A stretch of DNA of 64,000 nucleotides from positions 62,001-126,000 of the forward strand of contig NZ_AFRZ01000001.1 in NCBI RefSeq assembly GCF_000242915.1, in the 5' to 3' direction. Each line of letters starts with the position of its first letter. Position 1 is the stretch's first letter. Made by a program: the position numbers and the translations under genes. This DNA comes from Sulfurimonas gotlandica GD1. Its GTDB lineage: Bacteria; Campylobacterota; Campylobacteria; Campylobacterales; Sulfurimonadaceae. Below the pieces are notes generated by a model that worked only from the letters and a program-made list of their open reading frames with translations, did no database searches and was not told where the DNA came from. Positions 36,119 through 44,765 of the stretch are shown here, one piece after another.

Positions 36119-37711
36119 ATGACTGATATAAAACCTTATGAACCAACTGATTCAGCTGGTAAATTAGCCAAAGGATTTTTAAGGAATCCTCTTACGATTG
36201 TTCTTGGTGTCTTTTTACTGGCAATCGGATATCTGGCTCTTATGATTATGCCTCGTGAAGAGAATCCGCAGATGGTTGTTAGTGGATCAACCGTTATAGT
36301 TGCTCTTCCTGGAGCCAGTGCTGCTGAGATACAAAAAGTAATCGTTAAACCACTAGAGAGAAAACTAAAAGAAGTAAAGGGTGTTGAGCATATCTATGGA
36401 ACTGCCATGGATAATGTCGGTATCGTTAATGCAGCATTTTTTATCGGTGAAGAGAAAGAGGGATCAAACCTTAAAGTTTATGACAAGATTATGCAAAACT
36501 CAGATATGTTTCCAAAAGGTGCTATGAACCCTATCATAAAACCTTTGGATATTGATGTTGATATTCCTGTTGTATCAATTGCATTCTACGCAAATGACAA
36601 GAGTATGAGTAAGACTGATCTTTATGACAGAGTAAAAAAAATCCAACATCAGATAAACGGTCTGAATAATGTAGCCGTAACAGAAGTAAAAGGTGGAAAC
36701 AAGACTCAGTTTAACATAGAAGTGGATTTGCATAAACTCTCAGGCTACAACCTTTCTATGGGACAGATTGTTCAAGCTGTACAGTCACTTTCATATAGTG
36801 TTCCTGCTGTAAAAAACAGAACTAAAGACAACAAGATAATCATGGTTGGTGTTAAGAATGCTATTGAGAGTTCAAAAGATATCGGTAACATCATTGTTGC
36901 ACAATATATGGGTTCTCCAATCTACCTAAACCAAGTAGCAGACGTAGAGAAGTCTTACGACATCCAAAACTTTAAGTCAGTTCAAATTAGTGTTAGAGAT
37001 GACGCAGGCAAGTTTAAACCTCTTCAAGATCAGGTTACTCTGACAGTATCAAAACTTCAAGGTACAAATGCAGTTGTTATCGCAGATGCTGTAAAGAGTG
37101 AGCTCGAATCACATAAAGGTTATCTGCACGAAAACGGCATTAGCTATGTAATCACTAGAAATGATGGGGAAAGAGCAGATGAAGCCGTTAACGAGCTTGT
37201 ATTTCACCTTATATTATCTATTGTGATTATCGCTATCTTACTTGCTCTTGTTCTTGGTTGGAGAGAGTCTCTTATTGTTACTTTTACAGTTCCTGCGATT
37301 TTAGCTATTACTCTTTTCGTAGCATACCTAACAGACCAGACAATCAATAGAATCACACTATTCGCCTTTTTACTTTCACTTGGTCTTTTAGTAGATGCTG
37401 CGATTATTGTTATTGAAAATATTCACAGACACTATCATGATGTTGCCTCAGCTCACTGTTCTCCAGATGACTTGATGGTACGAGCAACTGATGAGATCGG
37501 ACCGCCGACAAATATCGCAACTTTAGCCATTATTATGACTATGGTTCCAATGGCGTTTGTTGGTCAGATGATGGGACAGTTTATGAAACCAATTCCGGCT
37601 AATGTTCCTGTAGCTCTAATAGCTTCACTCTTTGTTGCTTATATATTTACACCCTACTTAGCAGTTAGAATGCTTAAAAGACCGGATTTTTCTAAAAAAG
37701 GAGGTCACTAA
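36119..37711 (+). CDS. RND efflux permease, N-terminal half
   Basis: 530 aa, equal to the first half of an AcrB-type permease. TM1 (about 20-45) is followed by the first large periplasmic porter loop (from REENPQMVV to about 355). TM2-TM6 then include LGLLVDAAIIVIENIHRH, where AcrB-type pumps usually have two Asp and here only one is present. It ends in a cytoplasmic tail (RPDFSKKGGH) exactly where TM7 should begin. The second half is encoded by the next gene with a one-base overlap. Together they total 1101 aa, the size of one pump monomer. Confidence 0.9.
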   Translation: MTDIKPYEPTDSAGKLAKGFLRNPLTIVLGVFLLAIGYLALMIMPREENPQMVVSGSTVIVALPGASAAEIQKVIVKPLERKLKEVKGVEHIYGTAMDNVGIVNAAFFIGEEKEGSNLKVYDKIMQNSDMFPKGAMNPIIKPLDIDVDIPVVSIAFYANDKSMSKTDLYDRVKKIQHQINGLNNVAVTEVKGGNKTQFNIEVDLHKLSGYNLSMGQIVQAVQSLSYSVPAVKNRTKDNKIIMVGVKNAIESSKDIGNIIVAQYMGSPIYLNQVADVEKSYDIQNFKSVQISVRDDAGKFKPLQDQVTLTVSKLQGTNAVVIADAVKSELESHKGYLHENGISYVITRNDGERADEAVNELVFHLILSIVIIAILLALVLGWRESLIVTFTVPAILAITLFVAYLTDQTINRITLFAFLLSLGLLVDAAIIVIENIHRHYHDVASAHCSPDDLMVRATDEIGPPTNIATLAIIMTMVPMAFVGQMMGQFMKPIPANVPVALIASLFVAYIFTPYLAVRMLKRPDFSKKGGH

Positions 37712-39426
37712 TGTTTAAGAAGTTTGAAGATGCTGTTTTAGTTGGCATCCAGAGTGCAACGCAAAGAAGAATAATTTTAATCGCAACTCTGATAGCATTT
37801 ATACTTTCAGTTCTAATGATAGCTCCTAGTAAAATGGTTTTAGCAAAAATGCTGCCTGGGAAAAATAACGATACTTTTAATATCTATGCGACACTTGCAA
37901 ATGGAAGTTCAGTAGAGCAGACTAAACATGTAACAGACTGTATCGTAGGATATATCCAAAAAGAAGGCGAAGTTTTAGACATTGAAGTTTTTCTAGGTAT
38001 GGGTGCTCCACTTGATTTTGCAGGACTTATAAAAGGTTCACACTTTAAAAACTCTGAGAATGTTGCTGAGATAGTTTTAAATCTTACAAAGAAACATGAC
38101 AGAAGTGAACCTTCATATATGATGGTCCAACGTATGAGACCTGTAATCATAAAGAGTTGTGAATCTCTCTATCCAGATACAGTTGTATCTTTTGTTGAAC
38201 CTCCTGCTGGACCTCCAGTTTTAGCGGCTATTGTTGCTGAAGTATATGGAAGTGATGCTAAAGGTATTAGAGAGCTTTCTGCTAGAGTTTCTGATGTGTT
38301 TAAAAAGACAGAGGGCTTAGTTGACATAGATATCATGCAAGATGAGATTTATGACACTTTTGAAGTACAGATAAACAGTACAAAAGTATCTCGTTCAGGT
38401 GTAAGCATCAAGCAGTTAAACGACATACTATATCTAGCGTTTGAAGGTATGCAGATAGCTGTTAAAAACTCGGATGTTTACAATGACCAGATTCCTATCT
38501 ACCTCTCTCTTTCTCAAGAGTCAAAAAGATTTACATCTAAAGATATCAACTCTGTAAAGACAAAACTTGCATCTTTAAAGCTTATGAATCAGATGGGAAT
38601 GATGATACCTATTACTGAGTTAGTAACAATCAACCCTAAAAAGTCAAATCCACTAATCATGAGTAAAAATCTTCACCAGATGACAAATGTTATGGCTGAG
38701 ACAGATATGCTTTCTCAAGTCTACCCTCTTATGGATGCAAGAAATATGATTCTTGATACGTTTACAGACAAGTATGATATAGAAAAAATTGGTATGTTTA
38801 ACTTGAAACTTACTGATAAAACAAATCAAAATGTGTATAAAATAATCTGGGATGGAGAGATGGAAGTAACACTAGATACTTTTGTTGAACTTGGTGCTGC
38901 ATTTATCGCGGCTCTTGTTCTAATCTTCTTACTAATGGTTATCTACTACAAGAGTTATACAATAAGCGGAATTATTCTTTTAGGATCTTTTCTCTCTATC
39001 ATTGGGGTAATTGTAGGTCACTGGATAATGGATATATTTACTACAGATACATTCTTCCTGACTGCAACTTCACTCATCGGGTTTATTGCACTTATAGGAA
39101 TCAGTTCTCGTAACTCTCTGCTTCTAATAGACTTTACTAAGTCGCTTATGGATGAGAAGGGAATGCACAAGGCTGAAGCTATCGCTTACGCAACAGCAAC
39201 TCGTGCTAAGCCTATCTTCCTGACTGCTGCGGCAATCATCCTTGCATCTACGCTTCTAGCCGGAGATGCAGTATTTGGCGGTCTCGGTGTTGCTCTAATT
39301 TTTGGAACCATAGCAGCTGTAGTAGCATCTCTAATCGTTGTCCCTGTTCTTATGTTTCAAGCAGATTTAGAAAAACACTTTAACTTTCATGAGAAAAAAT
39401 CGGTACCTATTAGCGACCCGCTTTAA
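37711..39426 (+). CDS. RND efflux permease, C-terminal half
   Basis: 571 aa starting with a short amphipathic lead, TM7 (about 20-40), the second porter loop (about 50-385), then TM8-TM12. The TM10 region is IALIGISSRNSLLLIDF, where AcrB has a key Lys and here Arg. The ATG overlaps the stop of the N-terminal half (TAATG), so the halves are translationally coupled. Both have intact ends, so this looks like a stable split, not a recent frameshift. The substrate is unknown; the residues do not match the metal-type (CzcA) signature clearly. Confidence 0.9.
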   Translation: MFKKFEDAVLVGIQSATQRRIILIATLIAFILSVLMIAPSKMVLAKMLPGKNNDTFNIYATLANGSSVEQTKHVTDCIVGYIQKEGEVLDIEVFLGMGAPLDFAGLIKGSHFKNSENVAEIVLNLTKKHDRSEPSYMMVQRMRPVIIKSCESLYPDTVVSFVEPPAGPPVLAAIVAEVYGSDAKGIRELSARVSDVFKKTEGLVDIDIMQDEIYDTFEVQINSTKVSRSGVSIKQLNDILYLAFEGMQIAVKNSDVYNDQIPIYLSLSQESKRFTSKDINSVKTKLASLKLMNQMGMMIPITELVTINPKKSNPLIMSKNLHQMTNVMAETDMLSQVYPLMDARNMILDTFTDKYDIEKIGMFNLKLTDKTNQNVYKIIWDGEMEVTLDTFVELGAAFIAALVLIFLLMVIYYKSYTISGIILLGSFLSIIGVIVGHWIMDIFTTDTFFLTATSLIGFIALIGISSRNSLLLIDFTKSLMDEKGMHKAEAIAYATATRAKPIFLTAAAIILASTLLAGDAVFGGLGVALIFGTIAAVVASLIVVPVLMFQADLEKHFNFHEKKSVPISDPL

Positions 39427-39441
39427 TCACTCTTACTTATT

Positions 39442-39466
39442 CCCCATTCACTGGGGTATAATTTTT
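39442..39466 (+). terminator. Terminator of the efflux operon
   Basis: CCCCA (39442-39446) pairs with TGGGG (39452-39456), followed by TATAATTTTT. It lies 16 bases past the stop of the second permease gene. Confidence 0.6.
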
Positions 39467-39509
39467 AACTTTTAAAACTAGATACTTCTTATAACTTTAT
39501 ATCAGTATT

Positions 39510-39716
39510 TTACTTATCTAAGTTATTTATTTGAGATTCTTTTTTGCTTATGACACTAATAGTTAATATACCAATAGATACTACAAACACAGTTATTGAT
39601 GCGATAAGAGTACCTATATAAAACACAACATTTTCTTGTTCTAGATTCATACCATAAACACTATATATGATTGCTAGAATAGAGAAGATTGCTAGTAGTT
39701 TAGAAAACTTTAACAT
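39510..39716 (-). CDS. Small membrane protein
   Basis: 68 aa with two hydrophobic helices (about 7-22 and 32-54), followed by a polar KKESQINNLDK tail. The ribosome-binding site AAAGGAAA precedes the ATG. Family not recognised. It follows the 93-aa exported protein gene on the same strand by 43 bases. Confidence 0.6.
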   Translation of the reverse strand: MLKFSKLLAIFSILAIIYSVYGMNLEQENVVFYIGTLIASITVFVVSIGILTISVISKKESQINNLDK

Positions 39717-39759
39717 GTTATTTCCTTTTTATTGTTCTTGAAATTTTTTTGCATTAACT

Positions 39760-40041
39760 TTATATTTTTAAAATTGGAGGTTTGTCAATATCTATAAAAT
39801 TATCACGTAGAAAAAAAGATTGGTCATAGACAATTACGTATGAATCAAGAGTGACATACGATAACAGTAAAATAGGCTGTAAGGAATTTCGATTATCTTC
39901 AGTCTCTTCAACCTGTTCTGAAACCTCTATAGAGACTTCAGAGGTAACTACAAACTTATCCGGTGACTCAGTAGCACTACCTTGAGTTCCAAGGAAGAAA
40001 ATGGACAAGAGAAAAAAGAAAAAAAGGGTTTTGAGTTTCAT
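39760..40041 (-). CDS. Small exported protein
   Basis: 93 aa with a signal peptide (residues 1-22, ending GSA). The mature part begins with an acidic, Ser/Thr/Val-rich stretch (EVSIEVSEQVEETED), then a hydrophobic segment (LQPILLLSYV) and a PPILKI tail. It lies 44 bases after selB on the same strand. No family recognised. Confidence 0.55.
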   Translation of the reverse strand: MKLKTLFFFFLLSIFFLGTQGSATESPDKFVVTSEVSIEVSEQVEETEDNRNSLQPILLLSYVTLDSYVIVYDQSFFLRDNFIDIDKPPILKI

Positions 40042-40084
40042 AACAACATTATAAGGTTTTTATACAAATAAAAGTAAATGCAAA

Positions 40085-41923
40085 TTAATTTAAAGTATTA
40101 AAAACTCTCTTATTCCCATCTTTCTTTATCTCAGAAAAATTATCAAGATAGTCTAAATAAGTAATCAGATATTTTCTACTAAGTGGATATAACTCTTTAA
40201 AGTTTGCTATGTCTATGTAGCCATCTTTTTTTATGATATCTTTCATGTCATTTACAAGTTTGCTTAAAGAGTTTGTGTGCACAAAAAGATTGTGCTGAAG
40301 TCTAAAGACCTGTTTTTTAGAGCAGAGTGACTTTAGTATCTCATCACCCATCTTTCTGTCTAAATCTAAATCATCGTAGATATTATAAGGAGCAGTTGGA
40401 GATATGCCCTCCTCTTCTAAACGCTTTAACATCACTTGTTCGAGTGAAGTTTTAAAGTCCTCTTTTACATTGGCATTTTTAAATAGATTTCCGTCTTTTA
40501 CTAAAAATTCTTCATCTACAAGCTCATTTAAAACAAGCTCTATAAAACCTGAACTTGCCCACTTTAGTCTTAGTTTTATAGATGCATTTGATAGAAGTGC
40601 GTATTGATTTTTAGTGTAGATATTTTTAATATTGGCATAGATAGTATCTTTTGTAGCTAATGGATAGATGATAAGCTCTTTCTCATCCACGAAAGACTCA
40701 TGTAACTCTTTAGCACTATGGAGCGCTTCTTCGTGTGAGAGTGCAAACCTTTGTGCAGATGAAATTAGCCCTAAGCCTTTTTTATGTGCATAAAGTAAAA
40801 TGGAGTAAGCTTTTGGTATGTCTTGTTTTTGCAGTGCTTCAAGCAGATGCAACTTTTGAGACTTTTTCATAGGATCACTTACGGGGTTTAAAACTACCCC
40901 GCCCGCCACTGTAAAGTTTCCATCTCTGATGATTAGTTTCTCGTTATAGATGCTAAAGATATCTTCTTCACTTTTTATAGATGCAAAACCCTCTTCTAAA
41001 GAGTCTTCTGAATTAAAAAGTAAAACCTTTGCATCTATCTTTCTTGATCCTATGTAAATAGAGTATTGTCTATTATGATGTAAAAACTTATCTTTAAGTG
41101 CTTTAAATGAGATATCTATGGAGTTAAAACCTCTAAGATATCCTTTTTTGCTTATAACAAAACCTCTTTTTATGTCCTTAGCATCTACCCCGCTCAGGTT
41201 TATGGCTGTTCTATTTGAGATATTTGCCGTTTGTGCATCTACACTATGAACCTGTAAGTTCTTTATCTTGGACTCTTTTTGTATGTCACAGATAAATACT
41301 TTCTCATTCACTTCTATTGGCTTTCCAAGTACGGTTCCCGTTACAATAGTTCCTGCACCCTTTGCACTAAAGACTCTGTCAACGTAGTATCTAAAGAAAT
41401 TTTCTTCTACTTTTGTACTTGCGTCAAGAGTAAAAAGTCTCTCTTTAAGAGCCTCTACTGAAACCTCATCATATATGGAAACTCCCATACTAAATTTCAA
41501 ATCAAAATCATATCTTGATATAAACTCTTCTATCTCTAGTAGTTTCTTTTCTAGCTCTGAATCTTCAACTAAATCTTTTTTACTCACTACTAAAACAGCA
41601 TTTTTAACACCAAGCAGATTCAAAATTTCCAGATGCTCTACGGTCTGTGGTTTTATACCCTCTAACGCACTCACGACTATAAGCACACAGTCAAAAGAGA
41701 AAGCTCCGGCTATCATATTCTTTACAAGCTTTTCATGTCCTGGAACATCTATAAAAGCTATATTCTGCTCACCTTGTGCAATGTTTGAAAAACTAAGATC
41801 TATAGTAATTCCACGCTCTTGTTCTTCTTTTGTAGTATCACCCTCAAAACCGTTAAGTGCTTTGATAAGAGCCGTTTTACCGTGGTCAATATGCCCACAA
41901 GTTCCTATGATAAAGTTAGACAT
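40085..41923 (-). CDS. selB: Selenocysteine-specific elongation factor
   Basis: 612 aa from ATG 41923 (MSNFIIGTCGHIDHGKT); the seven upstream codons in frame lie inside selA and have no site. N-terminal GTPase domain with the G1 loop GHIDHGKT, effector GITIDLSF, DVPGHEKLV and SKKDLV, then two beta-barrel domains, then winged helices from about residue 360 that bind the SECIS hairpin. SelB carries Sec-tRNA to the ribosome at UGA codons followed by a SECIS. It overlaps selA by 8 bases, a conserved selA-selB arrangement. Confidence 0.97.
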   Translation of the reverse strand: MSNFIIGTCGHIDHGKTALIKALNGFEGDTTKEEQERGITIDLSFSNIAQGEQNIAFIDVPGHEKLVKNMIAGAFSFDCVLIVVSALEGIKPQTVEHLEILNLLGVKNAVLVVSKKDLVEDSELEKKLLEIEEFISRYDFDLKFSMGVSIYDEVSVEALKERLFTLDASTKVEENFFRYYVDRVFSAKGAGTIVTGTVLGKPIEVNEKVFICDIQKESKIKNLQVHSVDAQTANISNRTAINLSGVDAKDIKRGFVISKKGYLRGFNSIDISFKALKDKFLHHNRQYSIYIGSRKIDAKVLLFNSEDSLEEGFASIKSEEDIFSIYNEKLIIRDGNFTVAGGVVLNPVSDPMKKSQKLHLLEALQKQDIPKAYSILLYAHKKGLGLISSAQRFALSHEEALHSAKELHESFVDEKELIIYPLATKDTIYANIKNIYTKNQYALLSNASIKLRLKWASSGFIELVLNELVDEEFLVKDGNLFKNANVKEDFKTSLEQVMLKRLEEEGISPTAPYNIYDDLDLDRKMGDEILKSLCSKKQVFRLQHNLFVHTNSLSKLVNDMKDIIKKDGYIDIANFKELYPLSRKYLITYLDYLDNFSEIKKDGNKRVFNTLN

Positions 41924-43265
41924 CTGATATCTCTTTTGCGGCATCTATAATTTGTGCTATATCATCTTTTTGTATGGTTCTAAAATCAAGTAAAAACTTA
42001 TCATCTTCTATTCGACCGATGATGTCCCTTTGTCTAAATAACTTTTCCATCTTGTTTTGTTTATAGTTTTTAATTTTAACAGAAAGTGCAACAGTAGGAA
42101 TAGTTCTGTTTGGAGTTGTTCCTCCGCCTATAACCGTTTTAGTATCTATAATCTCACATTCTGCTATATCTGCAATGGCATCTTGAAGTGTTAAAGCATT
42201 TTCTCTTAGCTCATCAGTACTTGAAAATAGCATCTTAAGAGTAGGAATATCATCTATTTGCCCGAGTAAAATGGACTTTATATTTTCTTCTAAAATGGCT
42301 AAAGTAATCTTATCTACTCTTAACATACGAAGGAGCTGATTCTTTTTTAGTTTTGCTATGTACTCTTTTTTCCCTACTATGATTCCAGCTTGAACACTTC
42401 CAAGAAGCTTGTCGCCTGAGAAGCTAAGAAGTGAAGGATTTTCCTGCATATACTTTAGAACTGAAGGCTCATACTGGTCTAGTCCATACGGCAAATCAAT
42501 CAGATGCCCGCTTCCCATGTCGTAGTAGTCTATAACATCATTCTCTTTGGCTAACTTTATAAGTTCTTTGAACTCTACCTCAGAGCTAAAACCCTCTATG
42601 GAGTAGTTAGACTTATGGACTTTCATAAGCATCGATGTTTTGTTGTTTATAGCGTTTTCGTAGTCTCTTAAGTGTGTTTTGTTCGTAGCTCCAACTTCTA
42701 TGAGTTTTGCACCGCTGTCTCGCATAACATCTGGAACTCTAAAACTTCCGCCAATCTCCACTAGTTCACCACGACTGACAATAACTTCTTTTTTCTTTGC
42801 AAATGTATTTAGAATGAGAAAGACTGCACTTGCATTGTTGTTTACTATAAGTACATCTTCACAACCGAGAAGTTTGCATATTACTTTAGAGATGTGAGAG
42901 TATCTCTCGCCTCTTTTACCTTTTGCTGTGTCATATTCTAAGTTATTGTAACTCGTGGCTATTGTTTTTACTTTATCAAATGTTTTTTCATCTATAAGAC
43001 TTCGACCTAAGTTTGTATGAACTATTACGCCAGTAGCATTTATTAGCTTTTTAAGTGATGGGTTTATCAGCTCTTCATATTTTTGTAAAACTCTTTTTAC
43101 CAACTCATCTTCACTGAATGAATCAACAGAGTTATTTAAAATATTTTCTCTTAGATTTTGAAGAACTTCTTGGGTAAAACTTACTATAAGTGGAGTACAT
43201 AAGCCATCAAATTTTTCATTTTCAATAAACTTGTCAACCTTAGGAATTGATTTTAGTAAAAACAT
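41916..43265 (-). CDS. selA: L-seryl-tRNA(Sec) selenium transferase
   Basis: 449 aa from ATG 43265, which has AAAGGG upstream; the frame is open further upstream but would then run into the tRNA-Sec gene. A PLP-dependent fold: the N-terminal domain includes INATGVIVHTNLGRSL, VNNNASAVFLIL precedes the core, and the Schiff-base Lys lies in SFSGDKLLGSVQAG. It converts Ser-tRNA(Sec) to Sec-tRNA(Sec) using selenophosphate made by SelD, encoded just upstream. Length and motifs match the bacterial family. Confidence 0.97.
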   Translation of the reverse strand: MFLLKSIPKVDKFIENEKFDGLCTPLIVSFTQEVLQNLRENILNNSVDSFSEDELVKRVLQKYEELINPSLKKLINATGVIVHTNLGRSLIDEKTFDKVKTIATSYNNLEYDTAKGKRGERYSHISKVICKLLGCEDVLIVNNNASAVFLILNTFAKKKEVIVSRGELVEIGGSFRVPDVMRDSGAKLIEVGATNKTHLRDYENAINNKTSMLMKVHKSNYSIEGFSSEVEFKELIKLAKENDVIDYYDMGSGHLIDLPYGLDQYEPSVLKYMQENPSLLSFSGDKLLGSVQAGIIVGKKEYIAKLKKNQLLRMLRVDKITLAILEENIKSILLGQIDDIPTLKMLFSSTDELRENALTLQDAIADIAECEIIDTKTVIGGGTTPNRTIPTVALSVKIKNYKQNKMEKLFRQRDIIGRIEDDKFLLDFRTIQKDDIAQIIDAAKEISDV

Positions 43266-43325
43266 TTTTACCCTTTTTAGATTGTTTTTATATTTTATAT
43301 TGTAAACTTCAGTTGTACAAGATTT

Positions 43326-43424
43326 GGGGGGCATGTGACCCTGGTGGGCACCACAGGTTTCAAACCTGATTGGAGGTTTTTGTGTAAACGCCTCGGGGGG
43401 TTCGATTCCTTCGCCTTCTCACCA
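43326..43424 (+). tRNA. selC: tRNA-Sec (anticodon TCA)
   Basis: Anticodon arm CAGG-TTTCAAA-CCTG gives anticodon TCA (decodes UGA). The D-arm can form the six-pair Sec-type stem GTG(A)CCC/GGGCAC around a 4-base loop TGGT. The variable arm is long (GAGGTTT...AAACGCCTC). The T-arm is GGGGG-TTCGATT-CCTTC, and the gene ends with an encoded CCA. Length 99. It lies between selD and selA but on the opposite strand, 5 bases from the selD stop. The acceptor stem is odd: the 5' run of six G pairs with CTCTTC largely through G-U, and the innermost two positions mismatch. Confidence 0.8.
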
Positions 43425-43429
43425 AACTC

Positions 43430-44464
43430 TTAGTACACAATTATAGGTCTGTCACCCCTTGGGATAATAGAACCAATTATACTTGCATATCCAAAAGTCA
43501 AATCTTCAACTCTTTTTACATACTCCGCAGCATCTTCTTCATTCATAGATATTAAAAGACCACCAGATGTTTGAGCATCACAAAACATTAGTCTGTACTT
43601 TTGGCTCTCACCAATAAAGCTAACTTTATCTTCTAAGTACTTCATATTTCTCTTACTTCCACCAGGAACTACATCTTTAGCAGCAAGATCAAATGCATCT
43701 GCCATAACAGGAACAGCAGAAGCATCTATACTAAGAGATACATTATCATTAGTAGATTCGAAGGCGTGTCCTAAAAGGCCAAAACCTGTTATGTCTGTAC
43801 ATGCACTTACATCATACTCTTTGAGAAGTCTTGATGGCAGATGGTTCAAGGCTTCCATGACTTTTACAGCTTCGAGTGTTGTTGACTCTTTTAACAAGTC
43901 TCTTTTTATAGCTGTTGTTAAAATCCCCATGCCAATTGGCTTCGTCAATACTAAAACATGTCCTATTTTAGGAGTGTTGTTTCTTAGTATCTTGTTTGGA
44001 TGAATCATCCCTGTAACACTAAGACCATAGTACATTTCAAGTGATTCAATAGTATGACCGCCCATTAAAACACCACCGCACTCTTTTATCTTCTCATTTC
44101 CGCCTCTTAGAATCTCGCTAAGAACCTCGTAGTTATGATTTGTCTTATCAAAGCCTACAATGTTTAGAGCAGTTTTAACTTCCGCTCCCATGGCAAAGAT
44201 ATCCGACAAAGAGTTTGCAGCCGCGATTTTTCCATATATATACGGATCATCAACAACCGGTGTAATAAAATCAACAGTTTGGACTAAGGCTTCATTTTCA
44301 TTTATTTTAAAAACACAAGCGTCTTCGCTATTTTCAAATCCTACAAGTACGTTTTCATCATCTGGAACAAGTGAGCAAATAGTTTGTTTTAGATCTCCCG
44401 GACCCATCTTTGCTGCTCAACCAGCTGCTTGAACGAACTTAGTAAGTTTAGATTCGTTATTCAT
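43430..44464 (-). CDS. selD: Selenide, water dikinase, itself a selenoprotein (UGA at 44417-44419)
   Basis: 344 aa from ATG 44464 with AAAGG upstream. The catalytic site reads QAAG-Sec-AAKMGPGDL: an in-frame TGA (complement of 44417-44419) at residue 16, where other SelD proteins have Cys or Sec, next to the conserved Lys19. Without read-through the conserved N-terminus would be lost. The body has the PurM-like fold with QTVDFITPVVDDPYIYGKIAA and GVLMGGHTIES. It makes selenophosphate from selenide and ATP. So selD depends on SelA, SelB and the nearby tRNA-Sec. Confidence 0.95.
44390..44419 (-). promoter_or_regulatory. Candidate SECIS element of selD
   Basis: On the minus strand, ten bases after the UGA (44417-44419), UGGGUC pairs with GAUCUA around the loop CGGGA. 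This 6-bp stem includes two G-U pairs. Position roughly fits a bacterial SECIS, but the loop lacks the clear GU of the fdhA element, so confidence is modest. Confidence 0.4.
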
Positions 44465-44765
44465 TTTTTTGACCTTTAGAGTATTTGTTATGAAGGAGGT
44501 GTATAAAAGTGCAGTAAAAGATTTTATTACATTTATGTACACCCAATCCATAGGTTAATGCTTGTTGTATTCTACTAGTTCTAAAGTTAAAGGAATATTA
44601 ATAGAGTAAAATATTTTTTACCTTTTAATAAAAAATAAAGAATTCTTTCAATACAATTTTCTTTAGATTTGTGGTACAAATAGACATTTTGATTTTCTTT
44701 CTTTCTTAAAATTCATTTCTGTCACCTTTTATTTTTTACAAAAAATTTACTTAATTGGAGAAAAA
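44465..44765. promoter_or_regulatory. Divergent intergenic region between selD and fdhT
   Basis: 301 bases without a gene, very AT-rich. It must hold the promoters of the minus-strand selD-selA-selB genes and of fdhT-fdhU. Visible elements are a 6-bp inverted repeat ATTTGT-GGT-ACAAAT at 44667-44681, and ATATTTTTTACC at 44611-44622, a 12-mer that also occurs in the leader of the formate dehydrogenase operon (50301-50312). No -35/-10 pair can be chosen with confidence. Confidence 0.4.

Noticed and set aside
43266-43334. Upstream extension of selA to 43334
   Set aside because: It would overlap the tRNA-Sec gene, has no ribosome-binding site, and is not part of the SelA family; ATG 43265 has AAAGGG upstream.
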